31,806 nt of DNA from NCBI GenBank assembly GCA_900555635.1, contig USLU01000062.1:1-31806 (forward strand). The letters run 5' to 3'. Within the stretch, counting starts at the first letter, position 1, and every line of letters starts with the position of its first letter. The notes under the pieces are model-generated. The model did not search any database, had not been told where the DNA came from, and saw only the letters and a list, made by a program, of their open reading frames with translations. Below are positions 23,107-31,424 of this stretch, piece after piece. The stretch comes from an uncultured Bacteroides sp. (GTDB lineage Bacteria > Bacteroidota > Bacteroidia > Bacteroidales > Bacteroidaceae). The position numbers were made by a program, and so were the translations under genes.

Positions 23107-25149
23107 TTACTTTACTTCACTTCCCGGCTTCACTTCCTTCAACAAAGAAGTTACAGCCAGCGAGCCGTCATAGTTCTCGGCAGAAAGTATCATACCTTCG
23201 CTCACCAGTCCATTCTTAAACTGACGTGGAGCAAGGTTGGCGATGAACAGTACTTGCTTGCCTACCAGTTCTTCCGGTTTGTAGTGTTCGGCAATACCGC
23301 TGACGATAGTACGGTTTTCCAGTCCGTCGGCTATTTTGAATTTCAACAGCTTCTTCATCTTGGGTACGGCTTCGCACTCTAAAACAGTACCTACACGGAT
23401 ATCCAGTTTTTCGAAATCATCGAAAGAGATAACCGGTTTGATAGGATTGGCTTTGTAGTTGGCGGCTTCATTGGCCTTCTTTGTTGCCAATAACTTGTCT
23501 ACTTGCGCCTGGATAACGTCGTCTTCCAGTTTCTCGAACAGCAGTTCGGGAGTACCCAATTGGTGTCCTGTAGGAAGCAAATCGGTATGGCCCAATTCTG
23601 CCCAATCGAAATTGTTCATGTTCAACATCTTGCGAAGTTTCTCACTGCTGAACGGAAGGAACGGCTCGAAAGCAATGGCAAGGTTGGCAACCAGCTGCAA
23701 CGAGATATTCAGGATGGTGGCAACACGATCCATATCTGTTTTGGCAATCTTCCACGGTTCGGTATCAGCCAGATACTTGTTACCGATGCGGGCAAGGTTC
23801 ATTGCCTCTTTCTGGGCATCACGGAACTTGAATACATCCAACAGCTTCTCTACCTCTGCTTTTACATCCGCAAACTCTTTCAATGTCTCATGGTCGTAAT
23901 CATTCAACTCACCGGCTGCCGGAACTACACCGTTAAAATACTTCTTGGTGAGTTGCAGGGCACGGTTTACGAAGTTACCATAAACGGCTACCAACTCATT
24001 GTTATTGCGAGCTTGGAAGTCTTTCCAAGTGAAGTCATTGTCTTTAGTTTCAGGAGCATTGGCGGTAAGTACATAGCGAAGTACATCCTGTTTGCCGGGG
24101 AAATCTTCCAGGTATTCGTGCAACCAAACTGCCCAGTTGCGTGAAGTCGATATTTTGTCTCCTTCCAGGTTCAGGAACTCATTGCTGGGTACATTGTCCG
24201 GCAGAATATAACTACCTTCAGCCTTCAACATGGCAGGGAATACGATGCAATGGAATACGATATTGTCCTTACCGATGAAGTGAACGAGGCGTGTTTCGGG
24301 ATCTTTCCACCAAGTTTCCCAAGAGTCGGGCAGCAGTTCTTTGGTATTGCTGATATAACCGATAGGGGCGTCAAACCATACATAAAGCACTTTTCCTTCG
24401 GCACCTTCTACCGGAACAGGGATACCCCAATCCAAGTCGCGGCTAACGGCACGTGGCTGCAAGCCCATATCGAGCCAGCTCTTGCATTGACCGTATACGT
24501 TTGGACGCCATTCTTTATGATCTTCCAGAATCCATTGGCGTAACCATTCTTCGTGCTTGTCCAGAGGTAAGTACCAGTGTTTGGTTTCCCGCATTACGGG
24601 TTCACTTCCGCTGATGGCACTCTTCGGATTGATAAGGTCTGTGGGGCTGAGGCTGGTACCACATTTTTCGCATTGGTCACCGTATGCACCTTCTGCATGG
24701 CACTGAGGGCACTCGCCAGTGATGTAGCGGTCGGCAAGGAAAGTCTTGGCTTCCTCGTCATAATATTGCATGCTAGTCTTTTCAATGAATTCACCTTTGT
24801 CGTACAGTTTGCGGAAGAAGTCGGAAGCCGTGTCATGGTGAGTTTTAGAAGTGGTCCGGCTATATATATCAAATGAAATGCCGAAGTTTTCGAAAGATTT
24901 CTTGATAAGAGAATGATAACGGTCTACCACATCCTGTGGAGTGACACCTTCTTTCTTGGCACGGATAGTGATGGGCACTCCGTGTTCATCGGAACCTCCT
25001 ATAAAGACTACATCCTCCTTTTTTAGTCTGAGGTAACGAACATAGATATCTGCAGGAACATAGACACCGGCAAGGTGTCCGATATGTACAGGCCCGTTTG
25101 CGTATGGCAGAGCCGAAGTCACGGTGGTACGTTTGAATTTCTTTTCCAT
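23107..25149 (-). CDS. metG: Methionyl-tRNA synthetase
   Basis: This class I synthetase charges tRNA-Met in the cytoplasm. The 680-aa length fits the long form with a C-terminal tRNA-binding domain. HIGH is present at residues 22-25 (GPVHIGHLAG). Zinc cysteines are C147, C150, C160 and C163. The KMSKS equivalent is KISTS at 332-336. The anticodon-binding helical region is about 395-545. The C-terminal EMAPII/Arc1p-like OB domain is about 575-680 (FEKLDIRVGTVLECEAVPKM, FIANLAPRQFKNGLVSEGM). A -7 box TATCTTTG lies at 25201-25194. It is followed by a terminator hairpin and then the flippase operon. Confidence 0.97.
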   Translation of the reverse strand: MEKKFKRTTVTSALPYANGPVHIGHLAGVYVPADIYVRYLRLKKEDVVFIGGSDEHGVPITIRAKKEGVTPQDVVDRYHSLIKKSFENFGISFDIYSRTTSKTHHDTASDFFRKLYDKGEFIEKTSMQYYDEEAKTFLADRYITGECPQCHAEGAYGDQCEKCGTSLSPTDLINPKSAISGSEPVMRETKHWYLPLDKHEEWLRQWILEDHKEWRPNVYGQCKSWLDMGLQPRAVSRDLDWGIPVPVEGAEGKVLYVWFDAPIGYISNTKELLPDSWETWWKDPETRLVHFIGKDNIVFHCIVFPAMLKAEGSYILPDNVPSNEFLNLEGDKISTSRNWAVWLHEYLEDFPGKQDVLRYVLTANAPETKDNDFTWKDFQARNNNELVAVYGNFVNRALQLTKKYFNGVVPAAGELNDYDHETLKEFADVKAEVEKLLDVFKFRDAQKEAMNLARIGNKYLADTEPWKIAKTDMDRVATILNISLQLVANLAIAFEPFLPFSSEKLRKMLNMNNFDWAELGHTDLLPTGHQLGTPELLFEKLEDDVIQAQVDKLLATKKANEAANYKANPIKPVISFDDFEKLDIRVGTVLECEAVPKMKKLLKFKIADGLENRTIVSGIAEHYKPEELVGKQVLFIANLAPRQFKNGLVSEGMILSAENYDGSLAVTSLLKEVKPGSEVK

Positions 25150-25193
25150 TGTGTAATATGTATCTCTTTTGTTATGAACGCTTTTACAGGGCG

Positions 25194-25201
25194 CAAAGAT
25201 A
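25194..25201 (-). promoter_or_regulatory. -7 box of metG
   Basis: TATCTTTG on the minus strand matches TAnnTTTG and lies 45-52 bp upstream of the metG ATG. No good TTTG -33 box is seen 19-21 nt further upstream. Confidence 0.5.
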
Positions 25202-25222
25202 GCTATTTTCTCCTAAATAATC

Positions 25223-25530
25223 AGTTTTATGAATCTCCTATTCCGGAAATAACTTAAGAAAATAGGATAGAAACTACCTTCTCTACGTACCATCAGTAAT
25301 GAAAATGGGGTAAGCTTGAATACTGCAATTCAGGCATACTATGAATTAGAGAAAGATGGATTTATTGTTTCACGTCCCAAATCGGGGTATATCGTGAGTT
25401 ATAGACCCACGCGTTTGTCTGCACCGGTTACAACGCAACCCGCTGTGAAATTTGAAGTTGAGGGAGTGGCAGATTTGATAGCTGAGGTATATAGTTCGCT
25501 GGAGATGGATACAGATTATAGGTTGTCGAA
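25223..25530 (+). pseudogene. Remnant of a GntR/MocR-type regulator
   Basis: In the frame of position 25316 the translation reads LKKIG, stop (TAG at 25268), KLPSLRTISNENGVSLNTA then IQAYYELEKDGFIVSRPKSG. This is the winged-HTH end of GntR/MocR regulators (KLPS.R...GVS.NT....Y..LE..G), interrupted by at least one stop and lacking a clean N-terminus. The match fades after about residue DTDYRLS near 25530, where the frame becomes the antisense of the HlyD-like gene. The PLP-aminotransferase-like domain of a full MocR protein is absent. It is therefore a broken 5' gene fragment joined by deletion to the next gene. Confidence 0.72.
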
Positions 25531-25956
25531 TAATTCCAAGGCCCTTGTCAGGAGATTCTTCCTTGATAGAAAGATTGATGCTCTTCCTCTCATCCCTTTA
25601 AACATAAAAGGGTTATTGGTTAATAAGATGGTATATGTTAGAAATACTCCTTCTGGAGTTTTTTTAGTTTCTGTATTAATATGACTGATATAGCCGGTAT
25701 GTTTTCCTTCATCCTTAGCGCTGAACCCATCGAATTCTATCTTAACGCAGTCTCCCTTTTTCAGTTTTGTGATATATTGGTAGGGTAGTTGCCCGATAAC
25801 GCATACGTCTTGGTTTTCAATATTAGCTAATATAACTTCTCCTGTTATGGTTTCCTGATAAGGAATGAGTACTATAGCACATAATAACATGGTTGTAAGT
25901 ATGATTCGGGGAATCTTATTTATGATTGTCCGAAGTCTATAGAATATATCATTCAT
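25516..25956 (-). CDS. Short HlyD-like membrane-fusion protein, internally shortened
   Basis: The 146-aa protein has one N-terminal membrane helix (about 14-31, IPRIILTTMLLCAIVLIPY). It passes directly into a segment resembling the C-terminal beta-barrel region of HlyD adaptors (VIGQLPYQYITKLKKGDCVKI in part, TGYISHIN, GMRGRASIFLSRKNLLTRALE). Full-length family members are about 400 aa with a lipoyl domain and a coiled-coil hairpin between these parts; both are missing. No peptidase-type ABC transporter is adjacent. It is either an in-frame internally deleted pseudogene or a naturally compact adaptor. The reading frame is intact. It abuts the broken MocR remnant, supporting local decay. Confidence 0.6.
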   Translation of the reverse strand: MNDIFYRLRTIINKIPRIILTTMLLCAIVLIPYQETITGEVILANIENQDVCVIGQLPYQYITKLKKGDCVKIEFDGFSAKDEGKHTGYISHINTETKKTPEGVFLTYTILLTNNPFMFKGMRGRASIFLSRKNLLTRALELFDNL

Positions 25957-26224
25957 TTTTCTATTGCAAGTTAGGTTAATTGTTACTTTGAAAATCTAGT
26001 TAGGGGTAAGATAGCTGGTAAAGGAAATAAAAATATGTACCGTATATAAGTTTATACGATTTACGATACAGAAGAAGCATGATTAGTGGTCAAGAATGCT
26101 CCTTTGTCATTATAGTAGATATAAAATCTCTGTGTGGATTTTGAGATGAAAGCATAATGGTAGTATACAGTTTATTGTACTTGCTATTATGCCTTTTTAT
26201 AGAAAGATGATTTAGGTTATCGAA
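25957..26224. other. 268-bp A+T-rich gap with a possible gene remnant
   Basis: No gene with a start codon is convincing. On the minus strand 26061-26171 encodes 35 codons without a Met that look protein-like (SKSTQRFYIYYNDKGAFLTT). This may be the tail of a lost gene. I cannot name its family, and a chance frame is possible. Confidence 0.3.
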
Positions 26225-26578
26225 TTACTGTATCGTGAAATACCCTAGGAAGTATTTATCTCCAAATGTTACTTCAATTGTATAGTCTCCATCTTCTACG
26301 TTATCCAGTACAATTGAGTAGTACTGTCTGGCAGGAATGGCGATTGTTTCGGAATAAACTGCATTGCCGGTCATGTCTTTCACAACGACACTTACATTAC
26401 TTAAAGTAACAGGGGCGGAAATACTAATGATATTTCCATTAAGAGACGCAGTGGGTTTTACAGAAACAGAACGTAGGTCTTCTGCTGTTTCTTCCGGAAT
26501 AAACTTAATGTCTATTGCTTGCGCTAAAGACTGAAAAGCAAATAGTAAAGTGATACATGCAAAAATGAAATGTTTCAT
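26225..26578 (-). CDS. DUF3244 domain secreted protein
   Basis: The 117-aa protein has a signal peptide (1-19, ending SLAQA) and a small beta-sandwich (about 40-117) with SVSVKPTASLNGNIISISAP, SNVSVVVKDMTGNAVYSET and DNVEDGDYTIEVTFGDKYFLG. The pattern fits Bacteroides DUF3244 proteins, periplasmic or exported and of unknown function. It lies 133 bp downstream of the TPR/HTH lipoprotein gene in the same direction, a pairing common in Bacteroides, and has a -7-like TAATTTTG at 26612-26605. A role as an output or partner of that regulator is inferred. Confidence 0.78.
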   Translation of the reverse strand: MKHFIFACITLLFAFQSLAQAIDIKFIPEETAEDLRSVSVKPTASLNGNIISISAPVTLSNVSVVVKDMTGNAVYSETIAIPARQYYSIVLDNVEDGDYTIEVTFGDKYFLGYFTIQ

Positions 26579-26711
26579 GGCTTTATTTTTTTAAGTTATG
26601 GTCACAAAATTAGCTTGGATTTTGTTATTTCACTAGTTAAATGTGTGCGGTTTTTGTGCGGTTTTCAATCTTATAATAGTATTTACAACAAGAAATATAT
26701 GATTTTACAAA

Positions 26712-28460
26712 TTAGAAGGTAGCGATAAAGGCATCCCATTCTTCTGGTTTCCCAGGTTCATTATGTATTTTCTCATATAGCTTCTTCCGGGCTGATACGA
26801 TAGCGGATTTAGAGCGGCCGGTTAATTGTGCTATGCCGGTAGTCGTTATATTGGTTTTTAGTAACAGACAGATTTGAAGTTCTATCTCACTGATAGGATA
26901 TAGTGCCCTTAGACGAGTAGTGAAATCTTTGTAGCAATTGTCAATCTGGCTTTGTAAAGCGTCCCAGTCTTCTTTTATCAGTTTTATTTTGGTATCGTTG
27001 ATGGCATTATGAAATCGGTTATATATGCTTGATTGTTTAAATGCCATTTCTGCTATTTCTTGTTCTTTGCGATCTGTTTCAATTTTACGGTTCATCTGTA
27101 TGATTTGCTCTTTTTGGATTTGAAGTAGAGCTTGTAAAGTGCTGTTCTCTATAGCACTGTTTTGTAACTGGTATTCTAATTTCTGCATTTGTATCTTATT
27201 GGCTTCAATGAATTTAGTGCTTTTGAGATATTGTTCTTCTTGAAGTTTTTCCAGCTTTTTTAGTTGCTCGTCTAATTGATGTTTCTTGCGTGAATTGTAT
27301 TGCACATAAATAATAATGAATGCAATTACGATGATTATACTAAATATGGTGTAAGTTATATATAGTTCTTGTTGGGCATTCTTTATTCTAAGTTTGCTAT
27401 TCTCTTTTTCACGTAACTGATAATTATATAATGATTGCATTTTATAAATAGCTTCTGTATCAGTTTTCTTTTGAATAGAATCATTATAATCCATATATTT
27501 TTGTATATGCTTCATTTGCATCAGATTATTATTGTGGTTTAAAGAGATTTTTGCTAGTTTCCAATGAGCAGTTCTTTTTGCATAGATAGTGCCGACTTCG
27601 AGAAGACGATTATAGTAGTAAGATGCAGAGTCTAATTTCTGCATTTGATAATATAGATCTGCATAAATAGATAATATACTACTTTGACGTATCTTCTTAT
27701 CTAGGTTGGATAGTTGTTGTAGTTCCGCTTTTGCAGAATCGTATTTCTTTAATTGTTTGTATAAACTGGCCAAGTCTATTATAATCAAATCCATAGAATC
27801 TCGGTCTTTCATTGACTTAGCTTGATCGTAAGCCTTGTGGTAATAGAATAGAGCGCTATCCGCATTATTAATACCTGTGAATGCAAGTCCGATATTTCGT
27901 AAATTGAATATGATAGCGGTACTATCTTTTGCTAAAATATCATACTGGTACGCTTTCTTAGATGCCTTCATTGCTTCCTCGTACATATCTTGATACATAT
28001 ACAAAGTGCCCATCTGACTATACATTCTACTATATAGCTCATAATCTTTTCCTTTCCCTATTCTATCTACCGCCTTCTGGAAGTAGTCCAGCGCTTGGGG
28101 TGCATCTCCTAAATCTCTGTAGGTGCGTCCGGCATAGTAATAGGCTTCCGGCAGGTGCTTTTCATCTTCTCTTTGCTCATAGTAATGAATGACTTGCAGG
28201 ATAAGACTATCTGATGTATGCGGAATGTATGCTTTATCTTTTGCTTTTATGGAAAGCAGGTTGTAATACATTTGAGTGCTTTTAGGTTCCGAAAGAATGG
28301 TGCCTTTTAGTTGTACCAATAATGCTACGGCACTATCCGGTGCTGTATTGACGATTGAATCTGCTATTTGCATACTCCGTGGATAAGGCTTATGATGGCA
28401 GGAGCATACGCAAAGCAATAGAAGAATGACATGCAGTAATGTCAACAATAATACTTTCAT
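26712..28460 (-). CDS. TPR-containing lipoprotein regulator with membrane helix and C-terminal HTH
   Basis: The 582-aa protein has an N-terminal lipoprotein-like signal (hydrophobic to about 20; Cys at 17, 19 and 21), several TPR units between about 25 and 340 (EAYYYAGRTYRDLGDAPQAL, ALFYYHKAYDQAKSM, ASYYYNRLLEVG), and one transmembrane helix (about 369-388, YTIFSIIIVIAFIIIYVQY). A long coiled coil follows (about 395-480) and a LuxR/HTH-like end (about 525-570, ISEIELQICLLLKTN, TGIAQLTGRSKSAIVSARKKL). It shares the TPR, membrane helix and HTH plan of the SusR-like protein at 2776 but with different sequence. It is likely a one-component envelope-sensing regulator. The coding region is clearly A+T-richer than flanking operons. 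A -7 box lies at 28494-28487. Confidence 0.82.
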   Translation of the reverse strand: MKVLLLTLLHVILLLLCVCSCHHKPYPRSMQIADSIVNTAPDSAVALLVQLKGTILSEPKSTQMYYNLLSIKAKDKAYIPHTSDSLILQVIHYYEQREDEKHLPEAYYYAGRTYRDLGDAPQALDYFQKAVDRIGKGKDYELYSRMYSQMGTLYMYQDMYEEAMKASKKAYQYDILAKDSTAIIFNLRNIGLAFTGINNADSALFYYHKAYDQAKSMKDRDSMDLIIIDLASLYKQLKKYDSAKAELQQLSNLDKKIRQSSILSIYADLYYQMQKLDSASYYYNRLLEVGTIYAKRTAHWKLAKISLNHNNNLMQMKHIQKYMDYNDSIQKKTDTEAIYKMQSLYNYQLREKENSKLRIKNAQQELYITYTIFSIIIVIAFIIIYVQYNSRKKHQLDEQLKKLEKLQEEQYLKSTKFIEANKIQMQKLEYQLQNSAIENSTLQALLQIQKEQIIQMNRKIETDRKEQEIAEMAFKQSSIYNRFHNAINDTKIKLIKEDWDALQSQIDNCYKDFTTRLRALYPISEIELQICLLLKTNITTTGIAQLTGRSKSAIVSARKKLYEKIHNEPGKPEEWDAFIATF

Positions 28461-28486
28461 AGATATAGTGTTTTCTCACACACCTG

Positions 28487-28494
28487 CAAAAGTA
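28487..28494 (-). promoter_or_regulatory. -7 box of the TPR/HTH lipoprotein gene
   Basis: TACTTTTG on the minus strand lies 27-34 bp upstream of the start codon and matches TAnnTTTG. No TTTG -33 box is clear. Confidence 0.5.
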
Positions 28495-28528
28495 TAAAAA
28501 TACTTTAGTTTTTATGTCTGCTGTAATA

Positions 28529-28554
28529 GAAAAGCGTCGGTATTTACGCTTTTC
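28529..28554 (-). terminator. Terminator-like hairpin at the end of the two-component operon
   Basis: An 8-bp perfect stem (GAAAAGCG at 28529-28536, CGCTTTTC at 28547-28554) overlaps the response-regulator stop codon at 28544-28546. It lacks a strong T-tract. Confidence 0.5.
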
Positions 28555-29260
28555 GTTTACGAGTGACAAATTCTTCAAAGAAACTGTCACGGTAACTGCT
28601 GCCGATGGCTATCTCATGTGTCTTGATAAAAATATCATTATTATCGAACGCTTCGATACGGGTAGTATTTACTATATATGACTTGTTTACGCGCAGGAAA
28701 ATGCTTTTAGGCAGCAACTCGTACATCGCTTTCAGATTCATGCGGGTGATGATGCGCTGTTCCTCCAATTGCAGGATGACGTAATCCTTCAACCCCTCCA
28801 CAAAAAGTATATCCTCAAAGTTGACTTTGAAGTACTTCCGGTCTGATTTCACAAAGAAGTATTCATCAGCGGCAGGTTCGATGTTCTCTTTCTCTTCTTG
28901 CAGCAACAGGGAGTGATAGGAAAGCGCTTTGTCCGTGGCTTTGCAGAAGCGTTCGGGCGATACGGGCTTGATGAGGTAGTCTATGGCGTCTACTTCGTAG
29001 CTATCCAGTGCGTACTCCGAGTAGGCGGTGGTGAAGATGATAAGCGTGCGGCGGGAGATGGTCTTGGCGAACTCCAACCCCGTGATGCCGGGCATCTGTA
29101 TGTCCAGAAAGATTAAATCAACCGTCTCCGTTTCCATGAAGCGGGCGGCTGCGGTGGCGTTGTTGAAGGTGCCTACAAGGTTGAGGTAAGAGATGTCTTT
29201 TACCAGGAACTCGATGGCTTCACGTGCCAGGGGTTCGTCGTCTACAATAATACAATTCAT
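28544..29260 (-). CDS. LytTR-family response regulator
   Basis: The 238-aa protein has a CheY-like receiver (about 1-118) with acidic pair D7/D8 (IVDDEP), phosphoacceptor D53 (FLDIQMPG), T77/T78 (IIFTTAYS) and the lysine in DYLIKPVSPERF. The C-terminal LytTR domain (about 138-236) has DILFVEGLKDYVIL, FLRVNKSYIVNT and AIGSSYRDSF. It is predicted to be phosphorylated by the LytS-type kinase encoded just upstream. The start overlaps the kinase stop by 4 bp. Targets are unknown. In Bacteroides such pairs often control surface or envelope functions (inference). Confidence 0.95.
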   Translation of the reverse strand: MNCIIVDDEPLAREAIEFLVKDISYLNLVGTFNNATAAARFMETETVDLIFLDIQMPGITGLEFAKTISRRTLIIFTTAYSEYALDSYEVDAIDYLIKPVSPERFCKATDKALSYHSLLLQEEKENIEPAADEYFFVKSDRKYFKVNFEDILFVEGLKDYVILQLEEQRIITRMNLKAMYELLPKSIFLRVNKSYIVNTTRIEAFDNNDIFIKTHEIAIGSSYRDSFFEEFVTRKRKA

Positions 29261-30342
29261 ACTATAAGGTGTAATTTTACTTTATAACTGTTTTCATCTT
29301 CTTCTGTTTCCAAGGTATGCCTGTCGGGATAAAGCAATTCGAGCCGACGGGTGATGTTCTTCAACCCCAGACCACCCACTTGCTGCTTGCTGCCATCCGT
29401 AGACTGTAAGGGCTTGGAGTTGATGCACTCGAAGAACAGGTCGTTTCCCCGCACCTTGAAAGAAAGATGTACATACGAGCCATGCTCGCTGTCGGAGTTG
29501 TGTTTCACGGCGTTCTCTACGAAAGGGATGAAGAGAAGCGGGGGGAGCGATATCCGTTCTATATTCCCTTCTTTGGCAATGCTGCACGCAAACTTGTCAC
29601 GCCGGATTTTCTCCAGATTGAGGAAGTCGCTCAGGAAATGGATATCCGAACTGAGCGGTACCCGCTCCTGCGAACTGTCGTTGATTTGGTAGCGCAACAT
29701 GTCTTCCAGTTTAAAGAGAAGTTGCGAGGCTTCTTCGGGATTCTTCTTGAGCAACACGTTGGCATTGTTCAGCATATTGAACAGGAAGTGGGGATTGATT
29801 TGCCGTTTCAGTTGCTTGAGCTCCGATTGCAAGGTGGTGGATTCCAGTTCGCTGATGCGCTGGTTGTAGCCTATCCAGTGACGTAGCAGCAAGAAGGTGG
29901 ATGTCCCGGCAAGCATCAGGATAATGGCAAGGGTGGACGAAGTGAGACTTAGCAGTATGAGTGCCGGACGTACTAATTTCTCAACTGGAGAATTATTGAA
30001 AATGAAACTTTTCAGCAGGAATACTCCTGCCAGGATAAATACCGCGGTCAGTGCGATACCCGTGAAATACTTTTTATACCTCCCTCTTTCCAGATAGCGT
30101 GGAGCCAGCAGATAAAGGTTGAAGTATATGGTGCAGTTGATAAGCAGAAAATGGCAGACCCACGACACGAGATCTTCGGTCTGTGGATTTGGGTAAAACT
30201 GTCCATCCCCGTTCAGGGCGACGTTGATGCTTAGCACCATCAGCATGAGTTGCAGCAGGATGTGCCTGAGTATTCTGAACCGTGGACTGATGAAGAGGTC
30301 GGGCACGGTATTACGGTCGGTGCGGAGTTGGGGTAGTTTCAT
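29257..30342 (-). CDS. LytS-type sensor histidine kinase (His_kinase family)
   Basis: The 361-aa protein has four membrane helices in the first 150 residues. A short coiled linker leads to the His_kinase domain with phosphoacceptor H185 (INPHFLFNMLNN). The ATPase has an intact N-box with E276 and N277 (FVENAVKHN) and a glycine box (GGLGLKNITRRL). All catalytic features are present. It lacks a periplasmic sensor domain, so sensing is probably by the membrane helices or by the paralogue encoded immediately upstream. The genes overlap by 4 bp on both sides, so the three proteins are made together. Confidence 0.95.
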   Translation of the reverse strand: MKLPQLRTDRNTVPDLFISPRFRILRHILLQLMLMVLSINVALNGDGQFYPNPQTEDLVSWVCHFLLINCTIYFNLYLLAPRYLERGRYKKYFTGIALTAVFILAGVFLLKSFIFNNSPVEKLVRPALILLSLTSSTLAIILMLAGTSTFLLLRHWIGYNQRISELESTTLQSELKQLKRQINPHFLFNMLNNANVLLKKNPEEASQLLFKLEDMLRYQINDSSQERVPLSSDIHFLSDFLNLEKIRRDKFACSIAKEGNIERISLPPLLFIPFVENAVKHNSDSEHGSYVHLSFKVRGNDLFFECINSKPLQSTDGSKQQVGGLGLKNITRRLELLYPDRHTLETEEDENSYKVKLHLIV

Positions 30343-31397
30343 AGTTCCAGGTTTAAGGTGATGCGGCGGTCGGAGATGCGCAGGGAGTGACGTCCCGGAT
30401 ACAGCAGGTTGAGCCGTTGATTGATTTTGGAATAATCGATGTCGATGAACAACGGTGCCGGGGCACTGCCGAAGCCGAAAGTGACATTGCCGCCGGAGGT
30501 GCTGAAGTCCAGTTCCAAGGCAGTACGGGTGTTCTGCTCGTATATCTTGAGCACTGCCGCCTGCACAAAAGAGATGAACAGCAATGGGACAACCAGCATA
30601 TAAGCCGTATCTTTGTCCTCACGAATAGCGAAACTGAAAATATCCGAGTGACTTTGCTCTAACTCCAGGTAGTTGTTCAGGAACTTTATCTCGGCGCTTA
30701 GTAACACCTGTTCACGGTTGCAATCGTACAGTTGGTAGCGCAGCAGTTGGCTGAGTCGCAACAGCATGGCGGAGGCTTCCGAAGGATGCTTCAAAGCTTG
30801 CACCCCTGCATGGTTCAGCGTGCCGAACAGCAGGTGCGGACTTACTTGTTCTTTCAGTTGTTCCACTTCGGACTGTACGTGCCGCTTTTCCAACTCGCCC
30901 ATCTTCTTGTTCTCCGTCAACCAGTATTTCAGCAGTATGGTCATGGCGGGGCCGGAGAGGGAGAGGAATATCAGGGCAAAAGCGGAGAGCATGCTGATGA
31001 AGATGTTGGGAAAGTCATACGAGTTATTGACTATTTGGAAATGCTTCAATACACAATACTCCTCCCCAGTCTGGAAGATAACCAGCAAGAAGATGGATAC
31101 TGCCAGCAGAACAATGTATTGTGCATACTGCCTTTTCAGCAAGTAGCGTGGCAGCATGACGAAGAAGTTGAAGTAGCCCACCAGTATGTAGCTGGCAAAT
31201 ATCAGTCCGGCTTGCAGATAGATTCTGTAGCCCAGAATGTCCAACCCGTCGAGGAAGGTCATAAACGCTTGATTCAGCGATATGACGGCGATGACGGATA
31301 GTAGCAGCAGATGCCTGTATATGCTGTACTCCGGAGCTATCAGAAGCTTGTGCAGCAGGGAAGTATTATTTATATCATTGGTACGGTTCATGTTCAA
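30339..31397 (-). CDS. Degenerate LytS-like histidine kinase (probable pseudokinase)
   Basis: The 352-aa protein shares the four-helix membrane half and kinase-core layout of its downstream neighbour, but key sites have changed. The phosphoacceptor region reads VSPHLLFG instead of INPHFLFN: H188 is kept but both Asn positions are lost. The N-box reads SFVQAAVLKI, with Q279 and A280 in place of Glu and Asn. The glycine box is replaced by IDIDYSKINQRL. ATP binding should therefore be lost. The reading frame is intact and the ATGA overlap with the active kinase is preserved, which argues for a retained role as a sensor or heterodimer partner. It could still be an acceptor for trans-phosphorylation on H188. 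Confidence 0.88.
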   Translation of the reverse strand: MNMNRTNDINNTSLLHKLLIAPEYSIYRHLLLLSVIAVISLNQAFMTFLDGLDILGYRIYLQAGLIFASYILVGYFNFFVMLPRYLLKRQYAQYIVLLAVSIFLLVIFQTGEEYCVLKHFQIVNNSYDFPNIFISMLSAFALIFLSLSGPAMTILLKYWLTENKKMGELEKRHVQSEVEQLKEQVSPHLLFGTLNHAGVQALKHPSEASAMLLRLSQLLRYQLYDCNREQVLLSAEIKFLNNYLELEQSHSDIFSFAIREDKDTAYMLVVPLLFISFVQAAVLKIYEQNTRTALELDFSTSGGNVTFGFGSAPAPLFIDIDYSKINQRLNLLYPGRHSLRISDRRITLNLEL

Positions 31398-31424
31398 TCT
31401 ATATTTTCAAGGGATTACCCATAG

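Noticed and set aside
25316..25684. 122-codon plus-strand frame as an intact gene
   Set aside because: It starts inside a GntR-type HTH with a stop just upstream, and its second half is antisense to the HlyD-like gene; treated as a pseudogene remnant.
26061..26171. 35-codon minus-strand frame as a small peptide gene
   Set aside because: It has no start codon and no recognised leader peptide motif; kept only as a possible remnant.
30732..31301. 189-codon plus-strand frame opposite the pseudokinase gene
   Set aside because: It is a Gln/Glu/His-rich antisense shadow of a gene with clear kinase-like conservation.
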